DNA of 64,000 nucleotides from Anaerocolumna xylanovorans DSM 12503 (GCF_900143645.1 NZ_FRFD01000003.1:248001-312000), one strand, 5' to 3'. Shown: positions 42,854 through 52,546, numbered from the stretch's first letter. Made by a program: numbers and translations. The notes: generated by a model from the letters alone, not told the origin.

Positions 42854-45535
42854 GTGTTTACCGTTGGAGAAAGCGTAATAGACACCCAAAGCAATCGTGT
42901 TGTACTCATTGTTGAGGTTCATGAGCTTTGGGGTATAACAACTTACAAGGTTATCGATATGGTGACGAATGCAGTATATTCTGTTAATGCCGAAAACCTT
43001 GCATCTTCCGTGGCTGCATCCGTGGCCTCGGAGGCGTTTGTGCGCTTTGTCGCAGCATGGTGCAAGGTAAAAAACGAGCTTGCCAACGGTACAGTTTTCG
43101 ACACCAGCGAAAGTGTTCTCCCGCTTCCTCACCAGCGTTATGCATTAGAGCGGGCAATGGCATCAAACGAAGTCAGATATATGCTTGCCGACGAGGTTGG
43201 GCTCGGAAAAACAATCGAAGCGGGCTTGATAATTAAAGAATTAAAAACACGAGGCATCATTGAACGCATTCTTGTAGTCTGCCCCAAGGGTCTTGTTACA
43301 CAATGGGAAGCAGAGATGCTCGAAAAATTTGGTGAGCGGTTTACTATTGTTTCACCTGAAGACTATGCAACATTAAAGAAGATAAACCACGACCAGAATG
43401 TTTTTACACAATTTCCGCTGGTCATTAGTCCCATGGATGCTATCAAGCCACTGGAACAACGTAATGGTTGGACACAGGACCGCATCGATCAATACAATGA
43501 TGACCGTATTGAGGCTGTCGTAGCAGGTGGATGGGATTTGATAATAATTGATGAGGCGCATCGTGTGGCAGGCTCAACCGGTGAGGTAGCACGGCACAAA
43601 CTTGGAGACATGCTCTCAAAAGCAAGCCCGCATCTGCTGCTTCTTACAGCTACACCACATTCGGGTAAAACGGAGCCTTTCCTGAGGCTAATGCAATTAC
43701 TTGACCGTGATGCTTTTCCAAATCCGAAGGCAGTGGTAAAAGAACAGGTAACGCCTTATATCATTCGTACAGAAAAACGAGAAGCTGTGGACAATGAAGG
43801 AAAACCGCTTTTCAAGGAGCGTCACACGCATCTTGTAAAAGTGGAATGGCAAGAACGCCATAGTTTGCAGCAGGAGCTTTATGAGCAGGTAACCGAATAT
43901 GTGCGGACCGGCTACAATAAGGCCATGCGTGAAAAGAAACCGTACATTGGTTTTCTCATGGTGCTGTTTCAACGACTGGTTTCCAGCAGTACTGCCGCCA
44001 TTGCTGACGCACTGGAACGTCGCTTAGAAATTATCACTACACAGTCAGAACAGCTACATACGGCAAACATTGGAGATTTAGCAGACCAAGAGATGGAGGA
44101 ATCACTTGAAGAGGCATTGACTGTTCTTTCTGCCGGTATCGCTGAGGAGAAATTGCAGCTTGAACAGCTTCTGTCACTGGCAAAGCAAGCGAAAAACCAA
44201 TTTATTGATGCTAAAGCCGAGCAGCTGTGTGAAATTCTTCGTGTGCTGTCTACGCAGGAAGCTGATGCGAAGATTATTATATTTACCGAATTTGTAATGA
44301 CGCAGAAATTCATACAGGCGCTGGTTGAGGCACGCGGCTTTACAACCTCGCTTATCAACGGTCATATGTCAATAGAAGAAAGAAATGTTGCACTGCGTCA
44401 ATTTCGCCGTGAACATAACATACTTATATCCACCGATGCAGGTGGTGAAGGTATCAATATGCAGTTCGCACATATTGTAATTAACTATGACCTTCCTTGG
44501 AATCCGATGAAGATTGAACAACGTATTGGTCGTGCAGACCGCATTGGGCAAGCCAAGGATGTCGAAGTATTTAATTTCATTCTTGATGATACTATTGAAA
44601 ATCGAGTGCGCTCTGTTCTTGAGGAAAAACTGGCTACAATCCTAACAGAACTGGGTTTTGATAAACTTCAAGATGTGCTTAATAGTGATAGTGCAGATCT
44701 TGACTTCACCCAGGTATATATGAAAACTATAGCAGCACAAAGGTATGGAACATATTACACTGATGAGCTTGGCAAAGATATGGAAAAACAGGTTGGACAG
44801 GCTGTTAAGATCCGCGATATTATACGTGATGAAAAAACGCTTATGCCTGATAGTCAGTTTGAGCGGCAGCAACAAGCATTCCACAGTGTATTACGGACTA
44901 TGCTCACTCATTATAAAACTTGGAAAGGATATTCCATTGATCCGCTATTTGATTTAGAACTGTCAGTTTCCGACCCTCAAATACAAATGCTACTTGGCGA
45001 TAAAATTGTATGGCATCAAAAAGATGGCATTCCTGTTTTTGAAGTGAAAGGCGTAAATACCGAGAATGGGCTATGGTCATTATGGCGAATTTCCTTGAGC
45101 GATGGCGATGAAAACCAGCGCATGATTTCACTTTTTGTTAATGATAATAATGTCTACCGTCCTGCCGCATCTAAGCTGCTTTGGGATGAGATGCTTCACA
45201 ATAAAATAACACTTAATATGCTGGGTTCGGAATCGCTTGACGATGACACATATAGTGCTATTTTCTCTCGTGCTGCTGAGCTGACTGAAGATACATTCCT
45301 TGAAATGAAGAATCATTATTATTCTCGGCGTGAACAAGAATACAAAAAGCGCAGATACGCCCTAACACTTCGCATAGAAGCGGCTGAGAAAATCGGCATA
45401 GAAAATATACGCGTGTCTCGTATAAAAAAACTTGAAAGGCAGTTGCAAGAGCTACAGCAGGAATACAATCGACATAAGAGTATTTGCCCTACGCTGCAGC
45501 CGATGTTAATATGCAAGGTGAAAAAGCCATGTTGA
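42854..45535 (+). CDS. brxHII: SNF2-family helicase (BrxHII type)
   Basis: This 893-residue superfamily 2 helicase has all the motifs: I ADEVGLGKTIEAGLI (near 113), II IIIDEAHRVAG (near 232), III LLLTATPHSG, V STDAGGEGINMQ (near 528) and VI QRIGRADRIGQ (near 555). The C-terminal 300 residues are a charged extension ending in a coiled coil. GTG 42854 is chosen because GAGGTG lies 6 bases upstream; GTG 42839 overlaps the methylase stop and lacks a site. It overlaps pglZ by 7 bases. In type 3 BREX this helicase replaces the one of other types. Confidence 0.86.
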   Translation: MFTVGESVIDTQSNRVVLIVEVHELWGITTYKVIDMVTNAVYSVNAENLASSVAASVASEAFVRFVAAWCKVKNELANGTVFDTSESVLPLPHQRYALERAMASNEVRYMLADEVGLGKTIEAGLIIKELKTRGIIERILVVCPKGLVTQWEAEMLEKFGERFTIVSPEDYATLKKINHDQNVFTQFPLVISPMDAIKPLEQRNGWTQDRIDQYNDDRIEAVVAGGWDLIIIDEAHRVAGSTGEVARHKLGDMLSKASPHLLLLTATPHSGKTEPFLRLMQLLDRDAFPNPKAVVKEQVTPYIIRTEKREAVDNEGKPLFKERHTHLVKVEWQERHSLQQELYEQVTEYVRTGYNKAMREKKPYIGFLMVLFQRLVSSSTAAIADALERRLEIITTQSEQLHTANIGDLADQEMEESLEEALTVLSAGIAEEKLQLEQLLSLAKQAKNQFIDAKAEQLCEILRVLSTQEADAKIIIFTEFVMTQKFIQALVEARGFTTSLINGHMSIEERNVALRQFRREHNILISTDAGGEGINMQFAHIVINYDLPWNPMKIEQRIGRADRIGQAKDVEVFNFILDDTIENRVRSVLEEKLATILTELGFDKLQDVLNSDSADLDFTQVYMKTIAAQRYGTYYTDELGKDMEKQVGQAVKIRDIIRDEKTLMPDSQFERQQQAFHSVLRTMLTHYKTWKGYSIDPLFDLELSVSDPQIQMLLGDKIVWHQKDGIPVFEVKGVNTENGLWSLWRISLSDGDENQRMISLFVNDNNVYRPAASKLLWDEMLHNKITLNMLGSESLDDDTYSAIFSRAAELTEDTFLEMKNHYYSRREQEYKKRRYALTLRIEAAEKIGIENIRVSRIKKLERQLQELQQEYNRHKSICPTLQPMLICKVKKPC

Positions 45536-46998
45536 GAGATATACTTTTTGAAAAAGCTGGGCTGCCTTGGGTTGAACGGCTTATCATATACGATACTGAT
45601 AACCTCGTTTCTCGAACTGCCGGAACCAACGGATTGTATTGGGATGAGTATAGAGTTTTTGAAGTGAAATACTCTGAAGAGCTCCGCTTCATTTATGAAC
45701 GGGATTGTCGTCAGACTAAAGAAAGCACCATTTTTATAGTACCCAGTCTGGATATCAAAATACCTTATGACATTTATAAACAATTCACAATTGTTACGGT
45801 GGGGCTTGACACAGTATTTCCAAGACTTGATACCTCTACCCTCCGTGCTTCTCGCAATATTGATTTTGATTACTTATCTGTAGCAACGAAGTATTTGAAT
45901 GGACGTCGTTTGACTGCAAAACAAACAAAAGCGTTTTTAACAGTTGATATGTTCAGTCAGGATATAGTAAATGAGTACTCTGCAGCTGCTACGCGAGAGC
46001 TTATAATGCGTTTGGCCTCATGTAAGACATACCGCGATTGGACGCCAATTATAGAATTGCTGTCAAAGCTTATGCTTCTAAGCGACAAAGGATTTGCGAT
46101 TAAAGATATTCAAGAGACTTACAGTTCAGTTGATTCAACTTTCCGCAATTGGACTTCTGAGCGATACCCTTCTCTCGCGACGACGGCAGATATTAGCCAG
46201 CCAGTAATGCTTCATCACGTTTTGGATTTTGTGCGTAGAAGTAGCCAAAAGCCAGCAATCATTGTTATTGATGGTATGAGCTTTGTGGACTGGCAACTAA
46301 TCCAAGAATCATTTGCAGATGCACCGTGGAGATTGAACGTCAATGCAGTTTTTTCGTTTATCCCAACGATCACAAGCATTGCTCGTCAGTCTCTGTTTTC
46401 AGGGGCAATACCGGTGCAGAACGCGAAGACATTCTCTTTAGCTGATGAAGAAAAACAGTGGCGACATTATTGGACGGAGAATGGTCTCCGAGACGATGAG
46501 ATATATTTCGGAAAAACCGAAACACCCGAAATCCCCGATAAAATCAAAACAGCAGGAATTGTTGTGAATTTTATTGATGACCTGATGCATAGACAACTTC
46601 AAGGAACTCCAGGAATGGCAGTGGATATAGAAACATGGCTTAAAAACGGTACACTTCGAAGTATGATTGAAAATCTGTTGTCAGCTGGTTTTGATGTTTT
46701 TATCACTGCCGATCACGGACATACTGAAGCAGTTGGTAGTGGTCGATTCTCAAAGCCGGGACTTTTGACCGAGGATGTCAGCCGCAGGGCTGTTATTTAT
46801 AAAGATTTTGCCGGTGCTGAAGAACTTGATAAGTTCAAGGTTTGCGAGTATGCTGGCACTTATATGCCGAAAGATTATCGCTATTTCCTCTTTGCAAATG
46901 AAGAGTGTATTGGTGATCGTGACAAAAAATACATCACACACGGTAGTGATTCTATTGAGGAATTACTGGTCCCGTTTGTTAGAATAGGAGTGGTTTAA
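45529..46998 (+). CDS. pglZ: PglZ-domain protein of the BREX system
   Basis: This 489-residue protein is of the alkaline-phosphatase superfamily. The metal-binding blocks of the PglZ domain are IIVIDGMSFVDWQLI (near residue 246) and VFITADHGHTEAVGSGRF (near 394). PglZ is a core BREX component with metal-dependent nuclease or hydrolase activity reported in related proteins. It starts ATG 45529 inside the last codons of the helicase gene, behind AAGGTG. It ends 4 bases before the last BREX gene. The length is shorter than PglZ of type 1 systems but typical of type 3. Confidence 0.88.
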   Translation: MLRDILFEKAGLPWVERLIIYDTDNLVSRTAGTNGLYWDEYRVFEVKYSEELRFIYERDCRQTKESTIFIVPSLDIKIPYDIYKQFTIVTVGLDTVFPRLDTSTLRASRNIDFDYLSVATKYLNGRRLTAKQTKAFLTVDMFSQDIVNEYSAAATRELIMRLASCKTYRDWTPIIELLSKLMLLSDKGFAIKDIQETYSSVDSTFRNWTSERYPSLATTADISQPVMLHHVLDFVRRSSQKPAIIVIDGMSFVDWQLIQESFADAPWRLNVNAVFSFIPTITSIARQSLFSGAIPVQNAKTFSLADEEKQWRHYWTENGLRDDEIYFGKTETPEIPDKIKTAGIVVNFIDDLMHRQLQGTPGMAVDIETWLKNGTLRSMIENLLSAGFDVFITADHGHTEAVGSGRFSKPGLLTEDVSRRAVIYKDFAGAEELDKFKVCEYAGTYMPKDYRYFLFANEECIGDRDKKYITHGSDSIEELLVPFVRIGVV

Positions 46999-47002
46999 TT
47001 AT

Positions 47003-47719
47003 ATGGCAAAAATTGTTGCCTTTTCATTACCAATTGATCTCAACCAGCTGAATGAGGTTTATGAATTATACATTGCTGGTGTATCCAGAGAAGATGCTCG
47101 CACAAGGCTTGACGAACAAATAAGTCAGCATCTATCAAGTAAGGATACAATTAGAAAAACCCGTACAATATTGCTAAATGTTTGGTACGATGAAGAATCT
47201 ATTATTCATCAATCTGCTGTTGAAGCCGCTCGGTACTTAACTCGTTCTGAGCGCTTACCAGTACATTGGGCTATGATGTTGATGCGGTTTCCCATTTTCA
47301 AAGATTTGTGTATTGTACTTGGCAACCTTTATGAGTTAAAGGACTGTGTATCGGCAGCTCAAATAAAAAAAGAAATATTTAACAAGTGGGGTGCACGCTC
47401 AACCCTTGAAACTTCATTGTCAAAAAATCTTAAAACGTTGCGTGATGTCGGGGCAATAAAATGTGCTGATAAAAGCGCAAACTATGAAAAATGTGTTCAT
47501 ACTGTATCGGACCCTAATGCCGTGGCATTGCTGTTTGCGTCAATCTTGCTGGCTACAGAACAGCAATATATGACCTGGGAAAGTTTCATATCTCATCCTG
47601 CAATTTTTCCGTTTTCTATTTGTAATGTTACGCAGGCAGATATGGCAGCAGTTCCATATTTGGCAATGGAACGCATGGGTGAGCAGGTAGTTTTCCGTGT
47701 TATTTCGCCTTTATCATAA
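47003..47719 (+). CDS. brxA: BrxA-like (DUF1819-type) protein, last gene of the BREX operon
   Basis: This 238-residue soluble, mostly helical protein contains PVHWAMMLMRFPIFKDLCIV and SAAQIKKEIFNKWGARSTLE, resembling the small helical DNA-binding-like BREX proteins (BrxA, DUF1819). The C-terminal third has a winged-helix feel. AGGAG lies about 12 bases before ATG 47003. It starts 4 bases after pglZ, and type 3 operons contain brxA. The family match is from memory and moderate; a distinct accessory protein is possible. Confidence 0.55.
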   Translation: MAKIVAFSLPIDLNQLNEVYELYIAGVSREDARTRLDEQISQHLSSKDTIRKTRTILLNVWYDEESIIHQSAVEAARYLTRSERLPVHWAMMLMRFPIFKDLCIVLGNLYELKDCVSAAQIKKEIFNKWGARSTLETSLSKNLKTLRDVGAIKCADKSANYEKCVHTVSDPNAVALLFASILLATEQQYMTWESFISHPAIFPFSICNVTQADMAAVPYLAMERMGEQVVFRVISPLS

Positions 47720-47794
47720 CCTTTTATTTCCGATGTTAGCCTATGACCTCAGAAAGCCCTTATCTAAGACGATACAAATACTGAATAGATTATA

Positions 47795-47836
47795 GCCTCC
47801 GAAGAAGTTACATTACATTCGGAGGCCTTTCTTTTT
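47795..47836. terminator. Bidirectional terminator between the BREX operon and the phage polymerase
   Basis: GCCTCCGAA (47795-47803) pairs with TTCGGAGGC (47818-47826), followed by CTTTCTTTTT. The operons on both sides converge here. Confidence 0.85.
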
Positions 47837-49826
47837 AGTCTTTCTTATAAAACATTGTCTCATAGCCATCGGCTCTAAGAGTCAACCCTTTTATCCAGGG
47901 TGGCGTTCGTCCCATCTGTTCACAAACTGCTTTAAGGGAGACATCCATGCTGCACTCGATAATTAGCTCGTCATGGACGTGACCACAGATAAAGCAATGC
48001 CTGAGTGTTTTCATGGCGTAGGCCAAGATATCTCGGCTGATTGCCTGGACAACATTTTCTGTAAACTTCGGACCGTAACTTTCTATGCGTTCCCATTTCT
48101 TAGTGTTGCCGGTACCTTCGTAGGTGACAGACTCACCACCGAACTGGTTCTGTTCGATTTTTGGTTTTACATAGGAAAGTCTCCTACCGGAAGGGAGCTC
48201 AATAAAAAGCATACCCTTCTGGTAATAGAAACTAATGCCATGTGTGTTGGTATGGGTTCGGAAACGGATAGCATCTTTGGCTGCCCTGTCAACATCCCAC
48301 CACAGCTTTGTGATCTTCGTGTTTGAAGCTCTCCAAGAATCAACCAGCGGCTGCAGTTCATCTTCGTTCAAACCCATTTCTAAGGCACCCATAGCTTTAA
48401 GTGCTCCAACGCTTCCACCATATCCAAGTGCCAATTCTGCGATTTTTCCTTTTTGCCGAAGGTGGCTATTCACACCATGCTTCTCAACCGGTACATGGAA
48501 CATAGCAGAAGCAGAAGCGCAGTAGATATCACCATTACTTTCAAATACGTCTAATCGCCATTGCTCCCCGGCTAAGAAAGACAAAACTCTTGCCTCAATA
48601 GCACTGAAGTCGCACACAATAAATTTGTATCCTGACCTTGGAATAAAAGCAGTTCGGATAAGCTGAGAGAGTGTATCCGGCACGTCATCATAAAGAAGCT
48701 TCACTGCATCATAATCTCCGAGCTTTACAAGTGACCTTGCATCTTCCAAATCAGGGATATGATTTTGAGGTAAGTTCTGTAATTGTATATGCCTGCCTGC
48801 CCAGCGACCAGAACGGGAAGCGCCATAATATTGGAACATGCCTCGAGCCCTGCCATCTAAACAGACAGTGTTCTGCATGGCCTGATACTTTTTAACGCTA
48901 CTTTTTGCAAGCTGCTGGCGAAGTTGAAGCACGTCGCGTTGTTCCTCAGGCGCAGTCTTTATAAGAGCTGCTACATTCTTTTTGCCAAGCGACTCTGTCT
49001 CAACACCATTATCAGAAAGCCACTGTTTTACCTGCACTACGCTGTTTGGGTTATCGAGGTTGGTAAGCTCCTTCATTGCAGCAGTAAGTTCTTCTTTAGA
49101 TTTCTCATCGAAGATGATGGCATTTTTAACGACACCCATATCAAGTAGGATGCCTCTATCATTAATCTCCTGATCCAAATGGTATTCATCCCATACAAAC
49201 TCAGGTACTGGATAGCTTTCTAATCGATTCTTAATTGCCTGTTCCACCTCAACATCTCGGATATTGTATTTCTTAAATAAGGACCATTTTTCTATATCAT
49301 GAGCAGGCAGGTTACGAGTACGGCCACCGTTTACTTTGGTGGGTTTGCAAGGAACACAGAAATATTTGATGAGGTCTTTGCCTTCTTTTAGTTTCTGTTC
49401 TCCGAGCTTAAGAACTGTGCCTACACCTTCAAGTGAAAGCGGTAATCCCATATAAGCTGACCATATCATACTGCAACGCCAAGAAGATGGATTAAGGTAA
49501 CCGTTGGCAGTGTCCTCTGGTATGCTGTAGCTACTAAACTTATCCGGGTAATGCTTGCGAAGCCAATATGATAAACAAACACGTTCGAAGGAAGCGTTAA
49601 AGGCCCATTTTGTTACGTTATCATCGGTTAATGCATTTAGTATCTCTTCTGGAATTTTCTCACCTAAGGCCAGGTCAATAACGTGTACCTCACCGCCATT
49701 AATTGCGTAACCAAACAGGAGGACTTCAAAGCTTGGAGATTCTGCATAGCGATAGACACCACACTTGCCAAGGTCCACATCCGAGTAAGTTTCAAGGTCA
49801 AGAGAAAGTGTTTTTATATCTTCCAT
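47835..49826 (-). CDS. Phage family A DNA polymerase
   Basis: This 663-residue polymerase replicates phage DNA. The N-terminal 3'-5' exonuclease-like part starts LSLDLETYSDVDL (Asp/Glu metal ligands). Polymerase motif A is VCDFSAIEARVLSFLAGE (near residue 404), motif B RQKGKIAELALGYGGS (near 455), motif C GHVHDELIIE (near 617). It is much shorter than Pol I and has no 5' nuclease domain, as in Firmicutes phages. AAAGGAGG precedes the ATG. It is the last gene of the minus-strand early operon. Confidence 0.92.
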   Translation of the reverse strand: MEDIKTLSLDLETYSDVDLGKCGVYRYAESPSFEVLLFGYAINGGEVHVIDLALGEKIPEEILNALTDDNVTKWAFNASFERVCLSYWLRKHYPDKFSSYSIPEDTANGYLNPSSWRCSMIWSAYMGLPLSLEGVGTVLKLGEQKLKEGKDLIKYFCVPCKPTKVNGGRTRNLPAHDIEKWSLFKKYNIRDVEVEQAIKNRLESYPVPEFVWDEYHLDQEINDRGILLDMGVVKNAIIFDEKSKEELTAAMKELTNLDNPNSVVQVKQWLSDNGVETESLGKKNVAALIKTAPEEQRDVLQLRQQLAKSSVKKYQAMQNTVCLDGRARGMFQYYGASRSGRWAGRHIQLQNLPQNHIPDLEDARSLVKLGDYDAVKLLYDDVPDTLSQLIRTAFIPRSGYKFIVCDFSAIEARVLSFLAGEQWRLDVFESNGDIYCASASAMFHVPVEKHGVNSHLRQKGKIAELALGYGGSVGALKAMGALEMGLNEDELQPLVDSWRASNTKITKLWWDVDRAAKDAIRFRTHTNTHGISFYYQKGMLFIELPSGRRLSYVKPKIEQNQFGGESVTYEGTGNTKKWERIESYGPKFTENVVQAISRDILAYAMKTLRHCFICGHVHDELIIECSMDVSLKAVCEQMGRTPPWIKGLTLRADGYETMFYKKD

Positions 49827-49881
49827 AACATCCTCCTTTCAAAAGAATAAGGCAGCAGCAGGAGTGCCACCGCCCAAGCAA

Positions 49882-50034
49882 TTAAAACTTATCAAGTGGA
49901 TCAAAGTTTTTCTTTGCTTTTTCTTTCTTGTGTTTTTTGATGGCGTCATTAATTTCAGTTACGACCCAGAATAAGGCTCCGATGATAAACACGCCGTATA
50001 AAGTAATAAGTTCAATAACAAGAATAGTTTCCAT
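49882..50034 (-). CDS. Small single-pass membrane protein, 50 residues
   Basis: This short minus-strand gene lies between the polymerase and DUF2815 genes. METILVIELITLYGVFIIGA opens a membrane helix, and the tail is strongly basic (KKHKKEKAKK) and ends FDPLDKF. GAGGT lies 7-8 bases before the ATG. It sits in the gap of a tightly packed phage operon. The family is unknown; the shape suggests a membrane anchor or a small phage regulator. Confidence 0.6.
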   Translation of the reverse strand: METILVIELITLYGVFIIGALFWVVTEINDAIKKHKKEKAKKNFDPLDKF

Positions 50035-50103
50035 ATGTTTACCTCATTTCTTTGATTGTCTAAGGTGGCAGGTTTTCCTACCACCCGGATTGTCAGTTAC
50101 CGT

Positions 50104-50667
50104 TTAGGAAAGGAAGTCTTCATCATCCTCAGTAGCGAAGTCATCCTCGGCGTTAGACTTGCCGCCAAGATGCTCGCCATCACGGATTTTCTGAAGGTTA
50201 TTAAGGGAACAAGCGATACCCTTATTTCCGTTGGTGTTGAATGCGTAGAAATTTACACTGGCACGACCGTAAACACCGGAATAAATCTCAGAGCGCTCGA
50301 TGATAGGCTGACGGTCTGCATCTACGATGCCAGGTGCAGAGCTGTTGTTGGCATTCATAAAGTAGGCGTTTGCGTAAGTGGGATCATCAGGACGTTCTAC
50401 ATCGCCATCGCGAAGAGGAGTCTTAAGGGTTGCAAGAGGCGGTACTGTACGACCATTGCCTTTGAGCTTGCTTTCACCTTCGTGGTAAGCTGCTTCTATT
50501 GCAGCTTTTATCTTAGCGATGGTCTTCGTGTCGGACTTAGGGATAATGAGAGATACACTGTACTTAGGGGTGCCACCATTTATGGATTTAGGCTCCCATG
50601 CATTCACATAGCTCCAACGGGTATCAGGGCCAGTAACTACTTTTAACGGATTAACTGTCTTTGTCAT
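50104..50667 (-). CDS. DUF2815 protein, probable phage ssDNA-binding protein
   Basis: This 187-residue protein is of the DUF2815 family, related to Enc34-type single-stranded DNA-binding proteins of phages. WSYVNAWEPKSINGGTPKYS and SGVYGRASVNFYAFNTNGNK are conserved family blocks. The acidic C-terminal tail (EDDFATEDDEDFLS) is typical of SSB-like proteins. GGAGGAAAT precedes the ATG. It is in the same operon as the polymerase and the DUF2800 nuclease, which fits replication or recombination. Confidence 0.85.
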   Translation of the reverse strand: MTKTVNPLKVVTGPDTRWSYVNAWEPKSINGGTPKYSVSLIIPKSDTKTIAKIKAAIEAAYHEGESKLKGNGRTVPPLATLKTPLRDGDVERPDDPTYANAYFMNANNSSAPGIVDADRQPIIERSEIYSGVYGRASVNFYAFNTNGNKGIACSLNNLQKIRDGEHLGGKSNAEDDFATEDDEDFLS

Positions 50668-50681
50668 GATTTATTTCCTCC

Positions 50682-51806
50682 TTAATTTTCATCAAAATCT
50701 TCAAATGCTGAGTTGTATTCAGGTCTCTTGTCATCAGCTGTAACAAGGACCGGTTTTCCAGGCGGCTTAAAGGTTAGACCACCGAGAATATCTTCAAATG
50801 TTTTCTTGCCGAGAAGTGCTGTCATGGCTGTGATGCCGAGCAGTTTCTTCTCATAGGGGTCTTTACCGGCTGCAATAACGACATCAGCCACTGCAGTTTC
50901 GTCGGTGTACTTTCTGTTGGAACGACCAGCGACTACTTTGAAACCTTCAAACGTGGTACCATTTAGAGCTTCCTTCAGAGCATACTCCTTGACATCATTT
51001 ACCCAAGATACCAACTCATCAGCTTTTCCCAGGATGGCTGCGATCTCGTCGTTATCGAGAGTAGCGGGTTCTTCGAAGTCATACTTTGCGAGCTCCAGAT
51101 TGTATTCAGCACGCTTCCTGCAGGTTGCTTTTGCCTTACAAAACTGGCAGTGCTCACCAGCCTTGTATTCGCCTTCGCCTTTGATAGCAAGCTGTGCAGT
51201 AGGAGCCAATACTTCCTCGGCCCACTTGATTAGTTCGCTCTTAGAGATGCTGTATTCGCTAATGTTTTCTCTACGAGGCTGGTAGATGATCAGGCGGATA
51301 TTGTCGATGTCGTAAATGCCATCGAAAAGAGCCAAGCCTCCAAGTGCATAGCAGAACATTTGCGGATTTCTTTCCGCTGATACTTTAATTCCGAGACCGT
51401 ATTTGTAGTCAATTACGGTAAGTGTGCCGTCTGATATAATCAAACAGTCAACATGGCCAAAGCCTTCCGGGACATATTTCGAGAAATCAAGTTTCTGCTC
51501 AATAAGTATCTGAGGATCAGCACAGGTTTCTTTTGCTTTCTCAAGCTGTTCAAGTACGAAGGCTGCATAGTATTCAGCATGGCTGTTCATTTCCTCATCG
51601 TAGAAGCTTAAAGATTCAGTCGGGTCCTTTGTGTCAAGTCCCAGCAATTTTTCAAGCTTGTACTGCGCAAGTGTATGGGCATCAGTGCCTTCCTGTGCAA
51701 AGCTACTGGACGCATCTTCAAACTTCTTACTAAGTAGTGCCGATGGTGGGCAAGCAATCCACTTGTGTGCGGACGAGGCTGAAAGCAGTGCATGTTTTAC
51801 GCTCAT
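50682..51806 (-). CDS. DUF2800 protein, PD-(D/E)XK exonuclease-like
   Basis: This 374-residue nuclease is of the Cas4/RecB-like superfamily, common in Firmicutes phages. It opens with HALLSASSAHKWIACPPSA, the family N-terminal signature with its Cys. The catalytic core GHVDCLIISDGTLTVIDYKYG (near 110-130) has the expected D and DYK residues. A later Cys group, CQFCKAKATC (near 219), probably holds an iron-sulphur cluster. It starts with a 4-base overlap with the preceding gene. It likely works with DUF2815 in recombination. Confidence 0.86.
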   Translation of the reverse strand: MSVKHALLSASSAHKWIACPPSALLSKKFEDASSSFAQEGTDAHTLAQYKLEKLLGLDTKDPTESLSFYDEEMNSHAEYYAAFVLEQLEKAKETCADPQILIEQKLDFSKYVPEGFGHVDCLIISDGTLTVIDYKYGLGIKVSAERNPQMFCYALGGLALFDGIYDIDNIRLIIYQPRRENISEYSISKSELIKWAEEVLAPTAQLAIKGEGEYKAGEHCQFCKAKATCRKRAEYNLELAKYDFEEPATLDNDEIAAILGKADELVSWVNDVKEYALKEALNGTTFEGFKVVAGRSNRKYTDETAVADVVIAAGKDPYEKKLLGITAMTALLGKKTFEDILGGLTFKPPGKPVLVTADDKRPEYNSAFEDFDEN

Positions 51807-52132
51807 TTAATTGCCTCCGCATCCGCAAGTAATGCGGCATACTGTGACGGGTCTACGCTGGAGAGCTTCTCTGCACCGTATTTTTTCAGAAGTCCCTTAA
51901 GCGCTTCTGTGTATCCAGCTCTGGACATTTCTGCAAACTTTTTGCGAACATCTAAGAACGAATACTCTGGGTTCGGTTCCTCTGTCGGTATCATGGGTGC
52001 TTCCATAACATTTTCGGGCTCGTCACCAGTACTTGAGAAAATCTCTGTAAGCGAGTCAGCAATGTTAATGAGAGTTTTGCCACAGTCCCTAAGTTCAGAA
52101 AGAACCTGACTAAGTTCACTCATCTTGCTCAT
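51803..52132 (-). CDS. Phage protein of unknown function, 109 residues
   Basis: This protein begins MSKMSELSQVLSELRDCGKT and continues with a helical, acidic middle and an EALKGLLKKYGAEKLSSVDP ending, which resembles the small rRNA/replication accessory proteins seen beside DUF2800 genes (name not certain). AGGAGG lies 8 bases upstream of ATG 52132. It overlaps the next gene (DUF2800) by 4 bases and the preceding one by 17, so all are one transcript. A longer in-frame reading to 52414 is rejected because the upstream part is another gene in a different frame. Confidence 0.7.
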   Translation of the reverse strand: MSKMSELSQVLSELRDCGKTLINIADSLTEIFSSTGDEPENVMEAPMIPTEEPNPEYSFLDVRKKFAEMSRAGYTEALKGLLKKYGAEKLSSVDPSQYAALLADAEAIK

Positions 52133-52292
52133 TTGGAGTACCTCCTTCCTCCTTTTCTTGTTCCTTTGCAGACAAGGCTTTGATTTTCTGAGCCAGTCTC
52201 TTGGATACAACGCTAATGGCTGTGAGGGTGTCAGCGAGTTCTTCATCAAACTGCTGATCTTTTGAAGTCTCTGCATTCGTCTGTGTCTGCAT
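52116..52292 (-). CDS. Small acidic phage protein, 58 residues
   Basis: This is the first gene of the minus-strand operon. MQTQTNAETSKDQQFDEELA is followed by a helix-forming stretch and a Glu/Lys-rich tail. AAAGGGAGG lies 7 bases before ATG 52292. Its end overlaps the next gene by 17 bases in another frame, which is typical of compact phage operons. The family is not recognised. Confidence 0.62.
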   Translation of the reverse strand: MQTQTNAETSKDQQFDEELADTLTAISVVSKRLAQKIKALSAKEQEKEEGGTPNEQDE

Positions 52293-52334
52293 CGTATTAC
52301 CTCCCTTTCCGAGAGGAGTTGCTCCCTCTCTAAT

Positions 52335-52546
52335 AGTCCCAGGACAGTTTTGTGTGGTTTGAACGAAAAATCTTTTGTGATTTTTTCAGGCCACACATTT
52401 TTCATGTCCTTCACTAATCCCAGGACACTTAAAACGAAAATGAACGAAAAAGACAGCAGATTTTTTAGGTCTGCTGTCGCTTATATAAGGAAGGAAAAAT
52501 TTATTTTCAAAAGTTCGTTCAAAGCGGTGCTTTCTGTCCTGGGACT
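52335..52546. repeat. Three copies of a TCCCAGGACA repeat in the divergent phage control region
   Basis: AGTCCCAGGACAG occurs at 52335-52347 and, inverted, at 52534-52546. A shorter copy, TCCCAGGACA, is at 52418-52427. TGAACGAAAA-like motifs recur near 52360, 52441 and, inverted, near 52514. The hairpin GACAGCAGA/TCTGCTGTC is at 52452-52478. The region lies between the divergent phage operons (about 300 bases without a gene) and is probably their operator set or the replication origin. Confidence 0.65.

Noticed and set aside
33296..47719. DISARM rather than BREX
   Set aside because: A methylase and an SNF2 helicase occur in both, but PglZ, a BrxC-type ATPase and a BrxF-like protein are BREX marks, and no DUF1998 (DrmB) or phospholipase D gene is present.
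51803..52414. One 203-residue minus-strand gene
   Set aside because: A strong AGGAGG start at 52132 and a separate 58-residue gene in another frame (52116-52292) explain the region better.
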